Shown: piece by piece, positions 23,607 through 32,845 of the stretch
Position numbering within the stretch: the first letter of the stretch is position 1
How the letters are laid out: the number at the start of each line of letters is the position of its first letter
Source: Streptomyces sp. SID13726
GTDB lineage: Bacteria; Actinomycetota; Actinomycetes; Streptomycetales; Streptomycetaceae
Length of the DNA: 64,000 nt
Reading direction: 5' to 3'
Assembly (NCBI RefSeq): GCF_010548375.1
Contig: NZ_JAAGLY010000012.1
Span: 1-64,000 of the forward strand
Translations under genes and position numbers: made by a program
Notes under the pieces: generated by a model
What the model saw: only the letters and a program-made list of their open reading frames with translations
What the model was told of the DNA's origin: nothing
Database searches by the model: none

Positions 23607-24320
23607 TCAACTGCTGCTGACACTCTCGCTGTTGACCGCGAAGTCCAGTCCGCCGGAGGAGGAGGTGATCTCGAAGCCGAACTGGAGGTCGCCGATGGTG
23701 ACGTTGCCGAACCAGCCCTTGGTGTCCTTGATCCACTTCAGGATGGGCAGGACGTTGACCGTGCCGGACGACGAGTTGGAGGTGCGGATGAACGAGAACA
23801 CGTCGTTGGAGCCGTTGTTGCCCTTGTAGACGGTCCAGGTGTGACCGCCGAGCGTGACGTTGCCCTGCGAGGTGCCCAGCGGACCGACGGCGCCGGTCTT
23901 GTTCATCCAGAGCATGATCTCGTAGTCGTAGTTGGTGTCCCAGATGTCGTACGACGTGTTGTACGACCCCGACGACGGGACCGTGACGTTGTAGCTGCTG
24001 GAGAGCGAGCCCAGCGAGGTGATCGACTTGTTGATCACCTTCTTGGCGTTGGGGTAGGACTTGATGCCGCCGGTGTTGGGGTGGTTGGCGTTGACGCCCC
24101 AGTTGGTGCCGGAGTTGGCCCAGATGCACTGGGCGCCGGCGCCGGAGCCCCAGATGTTGTTGTAGAGCGTGTAGCCGTTCAGGCTCGTGTTGCCGTACTG
24201 GGCGCAGCTGCTCCAGACGGCGGCGGAGGCGGGGGCGGAGGCGAGGCCGACAGTGGCGCCGATGGCCATCGCCGGTGCCAGTACGGCCATGGTGACCTTG
24301 CGCAGTGCGGTCGTTGCCAT
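23607..24320 (-). CDS. GH12 endo-beta-1,4-glucanase, secreted (xyloglucanase/cellulase)
   Basis: A 237-residue secreted enzyme. The signal peptide covers about residues 1-34 (ends APASAA). The rest is a single GH12 jelly-roll domain with no carbohydrate-binding module. The nucleophile Glu is in DYEIMLWMN near 134 and the acid/base Glu in QFGFEITSS near 216. GH12 enzymes cut beta-1,4-glucan backbones; some prefer xyloglucan. It follows the GH95 gene (38 bp) on the same strand, so it is probably the last or next-to-last gene of the GH74-GH42-GH95-GH12 operon. Confidence 0.9.
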   Translation of the reverse strand: MATTALRKVTMAVLAPAMAIGATVGLASAPASAAVWSSCAQYGNTSLNGYTLYNNIWGSGAGAQCIWANSGTNWGVNANHPNTGGIKSYPNAKKVINKSITSLGSLSSSYNVTVPSSGSYNTSYDIWDTNYDYEIMLWMNKTGAVGPLGTSQGNVTLGGHTWTVYKGNNGSNDVFSFIRTSNSSSGTVNVLPILKWIKDTKGWFGNVTIGDLQFGFEITSSSGGLDFAVNSESVSSS

Positions 24321-24358
24321 GGTGTCCCTTTCCATGGGTGGGGGGAGGTGCGGGGGTG

Positions 24359-26545
24359 TTACCACGCCTCCAGACGGAGGACGTGGTCTTCTCCGGCGAC
24401 GAGGTCGAGCGGCTCGGCGCCGGAGGAAGTCCGGAGTTCGACGCGGTGGGTCCGGGTGGGGCGGAGCACCGCGGTCGCTTCGTGAGGGTTCCAGGTGAGG
24501 TCGAGTTCGGCCCCGAACCGGGTGCGGACGCCCCGTAGTTCGCCCTGGGGGAAGGTGGCGGGCAGCGCGGGCAGCAGCACCAGCCGGTCCGGCGTCGACT
24601 GCACGAGCATCTCGACGAGCACGGCGGGCAGGGTGTGGGCGGCGTCCGCGTTGTAGACGTCCCGGTTCGGGTAGTGCGCGCTCATCAGCGAGTCGTGGAA
24701 GAAGTCGCCGCCCAGGACCTGGCCGAGGGCGTGCGCGACCCGTTCCCCGTCGCGCAGCCGGGCCGCGACGAGGGCGTGGTGGAGATGGCCGTGGGCCGAG
24801 TCGTTCTCGGCGCCCCGCAGTTCGAGGGCCCGGTGGGCCGCCTCGGCGAGTTCGGGGGTGTCGTAGGGGGTGATCTCGTCGAGCGGCCAGACGCCGTAGA
24901 GGTGGCTGAGGTGCCGGTGGTCGTAGGTGTCGTCGAGGCCGGGCCAGGCCCATTCGGCGAGGGCTCCGTCGGAGTTGATCCGGTGCGGCGGGAGCCGGTC
25001 CGCGAGGGCACGCCAGGCATCCGCCCTCTCCGGGTGGTACGCGGCCGCGGTGAGCAGGGCGTGGCGGGCGGCGGAGAGGTCCATGGCCGCGTTGAGGGCG
25101 CCCCAACTGGCGTTCGCCGGACGGTTCTCCGGTGAGTAGGAGGGCACGACGACGAGATGGCCGTCCTCGTCCGTGCGGGTGAGGAAGTCCTCGTAGAACA
25201 GGGCGACTTCGGCGAGGGCGCGGGCGGTGCGCGGGTCCTGTTCGCCGCGGGTCTCGTCGTGGTCGACGAGGGGCTTGAGCAGCCAGTCGGCGCCCGCCGT
25301 CCACAGGTGCAGCGGGTACTCGCGGCTGAAGTGGTACGTCAGCCCGGACTCGCCGTCGGAGTGCGGCGGGGCCACGACACCGCGGGCGCCGAAGATCTCA
25401 CGGGCGTTGTCCCGCCAGTCCGGCAGCTGACGGTCGATCAGGGAGGCGAGAGCGGCAGTGACTTCAGGGAGGGCCGCGCCCGCCGCCGACGCGGTCTGGA
25501 GGTTGACGTTGGCGTCGTTGGTGAACGCCCCCGCCCACGCCGTGTCCCAGTCGCCGGTCCACAGGCCGGTGAGGCGGGGCGGGAAGAGTCCGCCGGCGGA
25601 GAGCAGGTGGTAGCGGCCCGCGGCGAACAGCCGCTCCAGGAGGGCCGGGCTGTCGGTCCGCTTCAGCAACTCCGAGCCGGGCAGGGCCCGTTCGGCGGGA
25701 TCGGCGCCGAGGTCGAGGGTCACCCGCCGGTAGGCGGTGCGGTGCGGCTCGGTGTGGCGGGCGAGGAGACGGCCGTACGGGTCGTCGTGGCCGTCGGGCA
25801 GCAGCTCGCCCAGGGCGCGGGCCTCGGCGAGGGCGTCCGGCTCGTCGGCGTGCCGCAGCACCCGGGTCAGGAGCAGGACGGAGTCCGCGCCGGTGATGCG
25901 CAGTCCTGGCGGGGTGAGGGTGGTACGGCCGCCGGTGACCACGACGAGGGTGACGCCGGTGTAGGCGCGGTCGCTGCCGGGGTAGCGGGCGCGCAGGGTG
26001 AGCAGGGCGCCGTCGGGGGTGAGGACGGCGCCGTGGCCCACGGCCAGGTCGTGGGGTGCGTTCGGGAGCCGGTGGTCGAGCGAGATGTCCAGGTCGGGAG
26101 CGGTGACCTGCTGGACGATCACGTCGTCGGCGCGGGACACGAAGACACGGCTGTGGCAGCCCTCGTACTCGCTCTGCGCGACGCCGGTGGTGAAGTCGAC
26201 GGAGCGGCGGTAACCGGTGCTCCCGTCGGTGGCCGGCCGTCGCAGCCGTATCGCGAAGGCCGGGTGGAAGGGCTGCACCCACTGGAGCGGGCGCCCGTCC
26301 GTGAAGCGCTCGGCGGCGTCGAGCTCGCCCGCGAGCAACCGGTCCTGGAGCGCGGGGAGTTCGGCGGCGAGGCGGGGCGGGCGGGCGTGTTCGGCGCCGT
26401 TGGGGCGGACCAGGGTGTGGTGGGTGACGACGACCCGTTCGTCGTCCGGGGCGCCGAACGCGAGGGCGCCGTGGTGGCCGTTGCCGCTCAGGAAGCCGTC
26501 CTCCCAGCGGGTGGCGGGGCGGGGTTCCCAGGTGCCGTCGGTCAT
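24359..26545 (-). CDS. GH95 alpha-L-fucosidase/alpha-L-galactosidase family protein
   Basis: A 728-residue intracellular enzyme (no signal peptide). GH95 features: the start WEDGFLSGNGHHGALAFG, an N-terminal beta domain, then the (alpha/alpha) barrel with FTNDANVNLQTA near 378-389 (catalytic Asn region) and PSYSPENRP near 480 with the catalytic Glu. The late GWSxAW-type motif is replaced by NDSAHGHLHHAL, so the substrate may differ from 1,2-alpha-L-fucosides; alpha-L-galactosides are an alternative. Both sugars occur at the tips of xyloglucan side chains. Its ATG overlaps the GH42 stop (ATGA). Confidence 0.85.
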   Translation of the reverse strand: MTDGTWEPRPATRWEDGFLSGNGHHGALAFGAPDDERVVVTHHTLVRPNGAEHARPPRLAAELPALQDRLLAGELDAAERFTDGRPLQWVQPFHPAFAIRLRRPATDGSTGYRRSVDFTTGVAQSEYEGCHSRVFVSRADDVIVQQVTAPDLDISLDHRLPNAPHDLAVGHGAVLTPDGALLTLRARYPGSDRAYTGVTLVVVTGGRTTLTPPGLRITGADSVLLLTRVLRHADEPDALAEARALGELLPDGHDDPYGRLLARHTEPHRTAYRRVTLDLGADPAERALPGSELLKRTDSPALLERLFAAGRYHLLSAGGLFPPRLTGLWTGDWDTAWAGAFTNDANVNLQTASAAGAALPEVTAALASLIDRQLPDWRDNAREIFGARGVVAPPHSDGESGLTYHFSREYPLHLWTAGADWLLKPLVDHDETRGEQDPRTARALAEVALFYEDFLTRTDEDGHLVVVPSYSPENRPANASWGALNAAMDLSAARHALLTAAAYHPERADAWRALADRLPPHRINSDGALAEWAWPGLDDTYDHRHLSHLYGVWPLDEITPYDTPELAEAAHRALELRGAENDSAHGHLHHALVAARLRDGERVAHALGQVLGGDFFHDSLMSAHYPNRDVYNADAAHTLPAVLVEMLVQSTPDRLVLLPALPATFPQGELRGVRTRFGAELDLTWNPHEATAVLRPTRTHRVELRTSSGAEPLDLVAGEDHVLRLEAW

Positions 26546-28509
26546 GGTGCGAGCACCGCCGCTCCGTAGCGGCCCAGCGTCACGCGGTCCGTGCCGGACT
26601 CCCCCGTCAGCAGGTCCCGGTGGGTGCCGGGCACCTCGACGGTCACCGACTCGCGGCCGTGGTTGAGGACGAACAGCAGGTCGCCGCGGCGGACCGCCTC
26701 GACCCGGTCGGGCAGTCCTTCGAGGGCGGGGCGCGCGCCCGCGTCGTGGGCGATACGGCCGAGCAGCTCGCGCAGGGCGTCCGGTTCAGGGAGCGTCGAG
26801 AGGTACCAGGCGCGGCCCCTGCGGAGCACGGCGGGCAGCCCGTCCAGCTCACCGCCCTTGTAGGCGGCCTGCGTTGTGGCGTCCTCGGTCTTCTCGATCT
26901 CCTCCGACCACAGCGTGCCGCGGAAGCCTTCCGCCTCGGCCTTCTCCCCCGCGTCCAGCGGCCACCACTCGTGCAGGACCCGGATGCCGAACAGTTCGCG
27001 CAGCCGGGCGTCCATGCCGCCGGGGCGGACCCGGTCGTCCTCGTCGGCGACGCCGGTGAGGAAGCCGGAGACGAGGGTTCCGCCCTGGTCGACGTAGGCG
27101 AGGAGGTTGTCGATCGCCGCGTCCGTGAGGGCGTACAGCTGGGGGACGACGACCAGCTTGTAGGCGGTGAGGTCGTGTTCGGGGTGGGCGAAGTCGGTGG
27201 TGAGGTGGGCCTCCCAGAGCGCGCGGTGCCACGCCTTGAGCACGTCCGGGTAGTCGGCCTCGCTGGAGAGCCGGCCGTCCTGGGCGCCGGCCCACCAGGA
27301 GTGCCAGTCGTGCAGGACGGCGATGTCGTTGGCGGTGTGACGGCCCGTCACCTTGCCTGCGATGGCGGCGAGTTCGGCTCCGAGCTGCTTGACCTCCTGG
27401 TAGGTGCGGCCCTCCTCCCCCGCGTGACTGACCATCCCGGAGTGGAACTTCTCCGCGCCCTGCCGGGACTGGCGCCACTGGAAGTAGCAGACGGCGTCGG
27501 CACCGCGGGCCACGGCCTGGAGGGACCAGAGGCGGTTCAGGCCACGCGGTTTGGGGTGGTTCACACCCCGCCAGTTGACCGGTCCCGCGGCCTGCTCCAT
27601 GAGCATCCAGGGACCGCGCGCCTGGGAGCGGGTCATGTCCTGCACGAGGGCGCCCTGTTGGGCCCCGAGCGGATCACGCGGGTCGGGGTAGAGGTCGACG
27701 GAGACGACGTCCTCCTCCTCGGCCCAGCGCCAGGCGTCCTGCCCGAACCACAGCGGCATGAAGTTGCTCGTGACCGGGATGTTCGGGGTGGCCCGGCGGA
27801 CGATGTCCCGCTCGGCGAGGTAGCACTCCAGGAGCATGTCGGAGGTGAAGCGCCGGAAGTCCAGGACCTGGGTGGGGTTCTTCAGGTAGTGCGCGTGGCG
27901 GGGCGTGTGCACCTCGGCCCAGTCGCCGTAGCCCTGGCTCCAGAAGGCGGTGCCCCAGGCGGAGTTGAGGGCGTCGAGGCCGCCGTACCGCCGCTGGAGC
28001 CAGACCCTGAACCGGGCGGCGGCCTCGTCGCTCCAGTCGAAGGTGCAGTACTCGTTGTTGATGTGCCACATCGTGAGGGCCGGGTGGCCGCCGTAACGGG
28101 CGGCCAGGTCCTCGGTGATGGCGGCGGCGAAGCGCCGGTAGGTGGCGCTGGAGTGCGAGAAGTGCTGGCGCCCGCCCCAGTACTCGGTGCGGCCGTCCTC
28201 GGTGACGGGCAGGGTGTCGGGGTGCAGGTGGCCCATCCACGGCGGCGGCGAGGAGGTCGGGGTGGCGAGGACGACCCCGATGCCGTTCGCGTGCATGAGG
28301 TCCATCAGCCGGTCCAGCCAGCCGAAGTCCCGCTCCCCGGGCCGGGGTTCGAGTTTGGCCCAGGAGAAGACGCCGAGCGTGACGGAGTTGACGCCGGCGG
28401 CCTTCATCAGCCGGACGTCCTCCGGCCAGGTCTCCTCGGGCCACTGCTCGGGGTTGTAGTCGCCGCCGTAGAGGATGCGGCCGCGGGTGGCGTCGCCCAG
28501 GTGCGGCAT
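26542..28509 (-). CDS. GH42 beta-galactosidase
   Basis: A 655-residue cytoplasmic enzyme. It begins ILYGGDYNPEQWPEETWPED, typical of GH42. The acid/base Glu is in WHINNEYCTFDW near residue 152 and the nucleophile Glu in WMLMEQAAGPVNW near 305; a trimerisation domain (about 390-600) and a small C-terminal beta domain follow. It would remove beta-galactose from imported oligosaccharides, for example the galactosyl residues of xyloglucan. The start ATG at 28509 overlaps the GH74 stop by 1 bp and the stop overlaps the GH95 start by 4 bp. Confidence 0.93.
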   Translation of the reverse strand: MPHLGDATRGRILYGGDYNPEQWPEETWPEDVRLMKAAGVNSVTLGVFSWAKLEPRPGERDFGWLDRLMDLMHANGIGVVLATPTSSPPPWMGHLHPDTLPVTEDGRTEYWGGRQHFSHSSATYRRFAAAITEDLAARYGGHPALTMWHINNEYCTFDWSDEAAARFRVWLQRRYGGLDALNSAWGTAFWSQGYGDWAEVHTPRHAHYLKNPTQVLDFRRFTSDMLLECYLAERDIVRRATPNIPVTSNFMPLWFGQDAWRWAEEEDVVSVDLYPDPRDPLGAQQGALVQDMTRSQARGPWMLMEQAAGPVNWRGVNHPKPRGLNRLWSLQAVARGADAVCYFQWRQSRQGAEKFHSGMVSHAGEEGRTYQEVKQLGAELAAIAGKVTGRHTANDIAVLHDWHSWWAGAQDGRLSSEADYPDVLKAWHRALWEAHLTTDFAHPEHDLTAYKLVVVPQLYALTDAAIDNLLAYVDQGGTLVSGFLTGVADEDDRVRPGGMDARLRELFGIRVLHEWWPLDAGEKAEAEGFRGTLWSEEIEKTEDATTQAAYKGGELDGLPAVLRRGRAWYLSTLPEPDALRELLGRIAHDAGARPALEGLPDRVEAVRRGDLLFVLNHGRESVTVEVPGTHRDLLTGESGTDRVTLGRYGAAVLAP

Positions 28510-30710
28510 CAGACGGGCTCCCCGTACTGGATGCCCCGGCCGTTGGTGGCGATGTAGACGCGGCCGTACAGGCGCGGGTCGGCGGCGATGGTCGCGCCGA
28601 TCCAACCCCACTGGTGCTGGTCGTCGTTGACGCGCACCCAGCTCTTCGCGCCGTCGTCGGAGCGGTACACGGCGGTGATCGTCTCCGTGGAGCCGACCTG
28701 GTAGACCGCCGGGTAGTCGGCACCGTCGGCGGCCTTGCCGAAGGCGAGGGTGTAGGAGGCCCAGCAGCTGGTGAGCTTGGTGAAGGTCCCGCCGCCGTCG
28801 GTGGACCGGTACAGACCGTTCCACTTGGTGCTCAGCCACAGGTCGCCGGAGCGCCCCGGAGCGGCGGCCAGCTGGAACTGGCTGTCACCGGAAGGCAGTC
28901 CGTTCGCGCGCCCGGTGAAGGTGAGCCCGCCGTCCGTGCTGGCGAACAGGGTGCCCGTGTCGGTGTCGTACGCGTAGAAGCGCTTCGGGTCGGCCGGGTC
29001 GGCGAGCGGGGTGGCGCCCTTGGGGTAGCCGGCGACCTCGGCCCAGGTGGCGCCGTTGTCCGTGGAGCGCTGGGCCGGGTACTTGGTGCCGTCCCAGTGC
29101 ACGAAGGTCCACAGCAGCACGCTGCCGTCGCTGTTGGTGGCGATCGGCCCGGGCGCGTCCTTGGCGAGGGCGGGCTGAGCGGCAAAGGGCGCCCAGGACT
29201 TGCCGCCGTCGTTCGAGTAGGCGCCGTTTCCGTGGTCGCCGAAGCCCGTCCGGACGACGTACGACGGCTTGGCGGCGGCCTGCGCGAGTCCGGTCGCCGA
29301 TCCGAACACGGGGTTCGAGGCCATACCGCGCGAGGGCGAGGCGGTGAGCCGCTCGTGGTACATCACGCCGACGTCCCCGAGCCCGCTGAGCAGGTGCGCC
29401 TCGCCGGTCGGCGGCGAGATCAACTGCCGTACGGAGGTCTCCTCCAGGCCCCGGATCTGCGGGGCCCAGTGCTTGAGGTCGCGGGTGCCGTAGAGGGTGG
29501 CGCCGGTGCCGTAGACGATGTGCTTCGAGTCGTACGGGTCGACGGCGAGGGCCTGGATCCACCAGCCGAACTTGGGCGCGTCGGCGCCGAAGGTGAGGAA
29601 CGGCGTCTCGGAGACGTCGAGGACCGCGGAGTCCTTGAGGGAGGTCCAGGTACGGCCGCCGTTCGTGGACCGGTACAGGGTGTCGACGGCCGCCCAGCGG
29701 TTGTTGGTGGAGACGACGACGGTGCCGGGGCGGCGGGCGTCGACGGAGACTCCGCCGTACCCGAAGGTGTCGGAGGAGCCGTCGCTCGTGGTCCCGCCGG
29801 GCTTCACGGGCGTGACGTCGGTCCATGTGCCGCTCGCCGTGGCCAGCTTGTGCACGCTGCCGTCGGACTGCCCGTTCGGGCCGGGCGCGTTGGCGTAGGA
29901 GACGTACAACTCCCGGGTGTGGCAGTCGTACGCGGCCCGGATCGGCACCTTGGCGGAGGTGCCGGAGGGCTGCGCGGGGACGGTTTCCCAGGTGGTCCCG
30001 TCGGAGGTGCGGTAGAGGTTGGCGGAGGTCCCGTCGGAGTCCCCCCACCCGGCGTACAGCACCCGCCCGGCGGCGACGAGCAGGGTCACACCCTGGCCAC
30101 CGCTGCCGGGCACCCCGGGGAACCCGCCGACGGCGGCCCAAGTGGCGCCCCGGTCCGTGGACTTGAGCAACCCGTCATGTCTGGTCCCCAGCCACAGCGT
30201 GTCACTGTCCCGGGGATCGACGAGGAGCCGCTCCCCGGCCCCCCGCCCGTCCTCGTTCCCCCCGAGCTTCACGGAGAGATCGGCCCGCTTCCAGCTCGCC
30301 CCCCGGTCCTCGGACCGCAGCACGGCACCGTTGCCGGCCCAGGACTGCGCGTAGGTGCCGAGCGCGAGGTAGACCCGGTTCGGATGCGCCGGGTCGACGG
30401 CCATCGCCTCGACCCCGAGCAGGTTCCAGTCGTCCCAGCCGAGGTCGTCGTTGAGCGGGGTCCAGCGCGCACTCCGGTCGTCCCACCGGTAGGCACCGCC
30501 GATGTCGGTACGGGCGTAGGCGAGACCGCGCACGGAGGGGTGGAAGAGGACACCGGTGACGAATCCGGTGCCGCCGATGGCTACTTGGCGCCAGCGGTAG
30601 GAGGGGGTGGCCGCCGCGGCGACTCCCGGGAGGGCCGGAACAACGGTGACTGCAGCAGCAGCCGCGGTCCCCACAAGCACGGCACGCCGGCTAATCCTGG
30701 ACGAAAGCAT
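28509..30710 (-). CDS. GH74 xyloglucanase, Tat-secreted
   Basis: A 733-residue enzyme with a twin-arginine signal (ISRRAVLVGTAAAAA, about 6-20). The mature part is a tandem seven-bladed beta-propeller with many BNR-like SxDxGxTW repeats (for example STDRGATW, STNGGRTW, STDNGATW). The catalytic Asp residues are expected in YARTDIGGAYRW near 68 and in LGDVGVMYHERL near 443. GH74 enzymes cut the backbone of xyloglucan outside the cell. It is the first gene of the GH74-GH42-GH95-(GH12) operon. No carbohydrate-binding module is attached. The 123-bp upstream gap lacks the TCGAAGCGCTTCGA palindrome, so transcription may come from the importer promoter. Confidence 0.92.
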   Translation of the reverse strand: MLSSRISRRAVLVGTAAAAAVTVVPALPGVAAAATPSYRWRQVAIGGTGFVTGVLFHPSVRGLAYARTDIGGAYRWDDRSARWTPLNDDLGWDDWNLLGVEAMAVDPAHPNRVYLALGTYAQSWAGNGAVLRSEDRGASWKRADLSVKLGGNEDGRGAGERLLVDPRDSDTLWLGTRHDGLLKSTDRGATWAAVGGFPGVPGSGGQGVTLLVAAGRVLYAGWGDSDGTSANLYRTSDGTTWETVPAQPSGTSAKVPIRAAYDCHTRELYVSYANAPGPNGQSDGSVHKLATASGTWTDVTPVKPGGTTSDGSSDTFGYGGVSVDARRPGTVVVSTNNRWAAVDTLYRSTNGGRTWTSLKDSAVLDVSETPFLTFGADAPKFGWWIQALAVDPYDSKHIVYGTGATLYGTRDLKHWAPQIRGLEETSVRQLISPPTGEAHLLSGLGDVGVMYHERLTASPSRGMASNPVFGSATGLAQAAAKPSYVVRTGFGDHGNGAYSNDGGKSWAPFAAQPALAKDAPGPIATNSDGSVLLWTFVHWDGTKYPAQRSTDNGATWAEVAGYPKGATPLADPADPKRFYAYDTDTGTLFASTDGGLTFTGRANGLPSGDSQFQLAAAPGRSGDLWLSTKWNGLYRSTDGGGTFTKLTSCWASYTLAFGKAADGADYPAVYQVGSTETITAVYRSDDGAKSWVRVNDDQHQWGWIGATIAADPRLYGRVYIATNGRGIQYGEPV

Positions 30711-30749
30711 GACAAACCTCGCTCTGAACTAAGGGAAAGTGAGCCCACC

Positions 30750-30780
30750 CAGGGGCGCGGGGAACTGCGCGCCCAGCCAC
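30750..30780 (-). repeat. Streptomyces interspersed repeat, copy 4 (inverted)
   Basis: CAGGGGCGCGGGGAACTGCG followed by CGCCCAGCCAC, the reverse complement of the other copies, between the importer permease and GH74. Confidence 0.8.
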
Positions 30781-30833
30781 GAACAACCCGCAGCCGCCGT
30801 CCGTCAGAACCACCCCTCCGGGATGGCGAACGG

Positions 30834-31760
30834 TCAGCCCTTCACCGCACCCGTCAACATGCCCTTCTTGAAATGCCGCTGCACGAACGGAGAAGCCACA
30901 GCCACCGGAATCAACGCCAGCACCATCACGGCCATCTGCAACCCCAGCGCCGACAACTGCCCCGTACGCACCGCCTGCTGCAACCCCGTAGGAGCCTCCG
31001 TGTTCTTCTGCACCAACTGGATCAGCACATTCTGGAGCGGCATCATCGACTGATCACTGAGATAGATCGACGCGTTGAACCACGCACTCCAGTAACCCAC
31101 CGCGTAGAACAGCGAGATCACCGCCAGCACAGCCCGCGACAACGGCATGATGATGGTCAGCAGAATCCGCAGATCCCCCGCCCCGTCGATCCGCGCGGAC
31201 TCGGTGAGTTCGGGCGAGATCCCCATGAAGAAGGCCCGCAGCACAAGGATGTTGAAGACACTGACCGCGCTGGGCAGGATCAGCGACAGATACGTGTCGG
31301 TCAGTCCGAGCGACTGCACCAGCAGATAGGTCGGAATGAGCCCGGCGCCGAAGAACATCGTCGCCATCATGGCCATCAGGAAGAACCGGTGCCCGAGACT
31401 CCCCGGCCGGGACAGCCCGTACGCCGCCAGCACCGACACGGCCATCGAGAACAGCGTGCCGAAGAGCGTGACCCCGACCGAGACCATGATCGCCCGGCTG
31501 ACCTGGCCGCCGCTGAGCAGTTCGGTGTAGTTGACGAAGGTGATGCCCTGGGGGATCACGACGAGCCCGCCGACCCGGTCGATCACCGGCTTCGGGGAGA
31601 GGCTGGTGACGATGACGATCCACAGCGGACCGATCACCCCGAGACAGCACAGGAGCAGCAGACCGCTCTTCGCGGTGATTCCGGCCTTGCTGGGCTCTTC
31701 CTCCCACACCGGCCGGGCGGGGGCCTTGAGGCTGCGGACGAGCTGCGTGTTGAGGCTCAC
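30834..31760 (-). CDS. Carbohydrate ABC transporter permease (YtcP/LplC type)
   Basis: A 308-residue inner-membrane permease with six predicted membrane helices. The EAA-type loop SARIDGAGDLRILLTIIMPLSRA lies near 205-227. It belongs to the CUT1 subgroup of permeases that pair with a large lipoprotein (LplA/LipO-like). The GTG at 31760 overlaps the stop of the first permease (GTGA). No ATPase is encoded in the locus; in Streptomyces such importers generally use the shared ATPase MsiK, encoded elsewhere. Confidence 0.9.
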   Translation of the reverse strand: MSLNTQLVRSLKAPARPVWEEEPSKAGITAKSGLLLLCCLGVIGPLWIVIVTSLSPKPVIDRVGGLVVIPQGITFVNYTELLSGGQVSRAIMVSVGVTLFGTLFSMAVSVLAAYGLSRPGSLGHRFFLMAMMATMFFGAGLIPTYLLVQSLGLTDTYLSLILPSAVSVFNILVLRAFFMGISPELTESARIDGAGDLRILLTIIMPLSRAVLAVISLFYAVGYWSAWFNASIYLSDQSMMPLQNVLIQLVQKNTEAPTGLQQAVRTGQLSALGLQMAVMVLALIPVAVASPFVQRHFKKGMLTGAVKG

Positions 31761-32845
31761 TTCTGGTACACCCCCTGCTCGCCCAGCAGATGCGCGAACT
31801 TGTTCGCACCCAGGACGAGACACACTCCGATGGCTCCCTTGACGAGGCCAACCGCGGCCGCGTAGCTGAAGTCGCCGTTCTGGATACCCATGTTCCACAC
31901 GTAGGTGTCGAGGACCTCGCTGGCACCCACACCGACGGCGTCCCGCTGGAGCAGGAACTGCTCGAAACCGACGCTCAGCGCGTCACCGACCCGGAGGACC
32001 AGGAGCAGTGCGATCACCGGGCGCAGCGCGGGCAGCGTCACGTGCCACATCCGGCGCCAGCGCCCGGCGCCGTCCATGGCGGCGGCCTCGTACAGGTCGG
32101 TGCTGACGGCGGCGAGCGCGGCGAGGAAGACGATGATCCCCCAGCCGGCGTCCTTCCAGACGGCCTGCGCGGTGACCAGGTACTTGAAGAGGTCCGCGTT
32201 GGTCATCAGGTCGAAGCCGCTCCAGCCGTGGTCCTCCAGGGTCTGGGCGATGATGCCCGCGCCGCCGAAGACCTGCTGGAACACGGTGACGACGAGGACC
32301 CACGAGAAGAAGTGCGGCAGATACATGATCGCCTGCGCCACGGCCCGCACCCGGGGCCTGATCACGCTGTTGATGAGCAGCGCGAGGGCGATCGGGATCG
32401 GGAAGAACAGCACCAGCTGGAGCACGAACAGCACGATGGTGTTCTTCGCGGCGTCCCAGAACAGCGGGTCGTCGACCATCCGCGAGAACTGCTCGACCCC
32501 GACCCAGGGGCTGTGGAAGATCGCGGTGATGCCGTTGCTGGAGATGTACGGGTCGTAGTCCTGGAAGGCGACGACGTTGCCGAGCAGGGGGACGTAGTTG
32601 AAGAGCAGGAGCAGGACCATGACGGGCAGCGTCATGAGGATGAGCGTGCGGTCGCGGCGCAGCCGAATCCTGAAGGGGATCTTGCCCGCCTTGCCCGCCC
32701 TGCCTGTCTTGCCCGCCCTGCCTGTCTTGCGCGCCGTCCGCTCCTCCACCGAAGCGCCCACCGCGGCGGCGACCGCGGCCGTCGGTTCCTCGACGGCCGC
32801 GGGAGGTCGGGTCCCGTCGGGCCTGCTCCCGGCCGTGAGAGACAT
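31757..32845 (-). CDS. Sugar ABC transporter permease (LplB type)
   Basis: A 362-residue permease with six predicted helices and the EAA loop EAAAMDGAGRWRRMWHVTLPALRP near 262-285. The N-terminal ~55 residues form a cytoplasmic tail with a repeated KTGRAGKTGRAGKAGK stretch encoded by short tandem DNA repeats (about 32682-32735). This tail is longer than usual. The ATG at 32845 overlaps the stop of the binding-protein gene by 1 bp. It forms the membrane channel with the neighbouring permease. Confidence 0.9.
   Translation of the reverse strand: MSLTAGSRPDGTRPPAAVEEPTAAVAAAVGASVEERTARKTGRAGKTGRAGKAGKIPFRIRLRRDRTLILMTLPVMVLLLLFNYVPLLGNVVAFQDYDPYISSNGITAIFHSPWVGVEQFSRMVDDPLFWDAAKNTIVLFVLQLVLFFPIPIALALLINSVIRPRVRAVAQAIMYLPHFFSWVLVVTVFQQVFGGAGIIAQTLEDHGWSGFDLMTNADLFKYLVTAQAVWKDAGWGIIVFLAALAAVSTDLYEAAAMDGAGRWRRMWHVTLPALRPVIALLLVLRVGDALSVGFEQFLLQRDAVGVGASEVLDTYVWNMGIQNGDFSYAAAVGLVKGAIGVCLVLGANKFAHLLGEQGVYQK

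Noticed and set aside
28970..28990. AAGCGCTTCGGG as a further LacI operator in GH74
   Set aside because: Only half of the palindrome matches and it lies deep inside a coding region.
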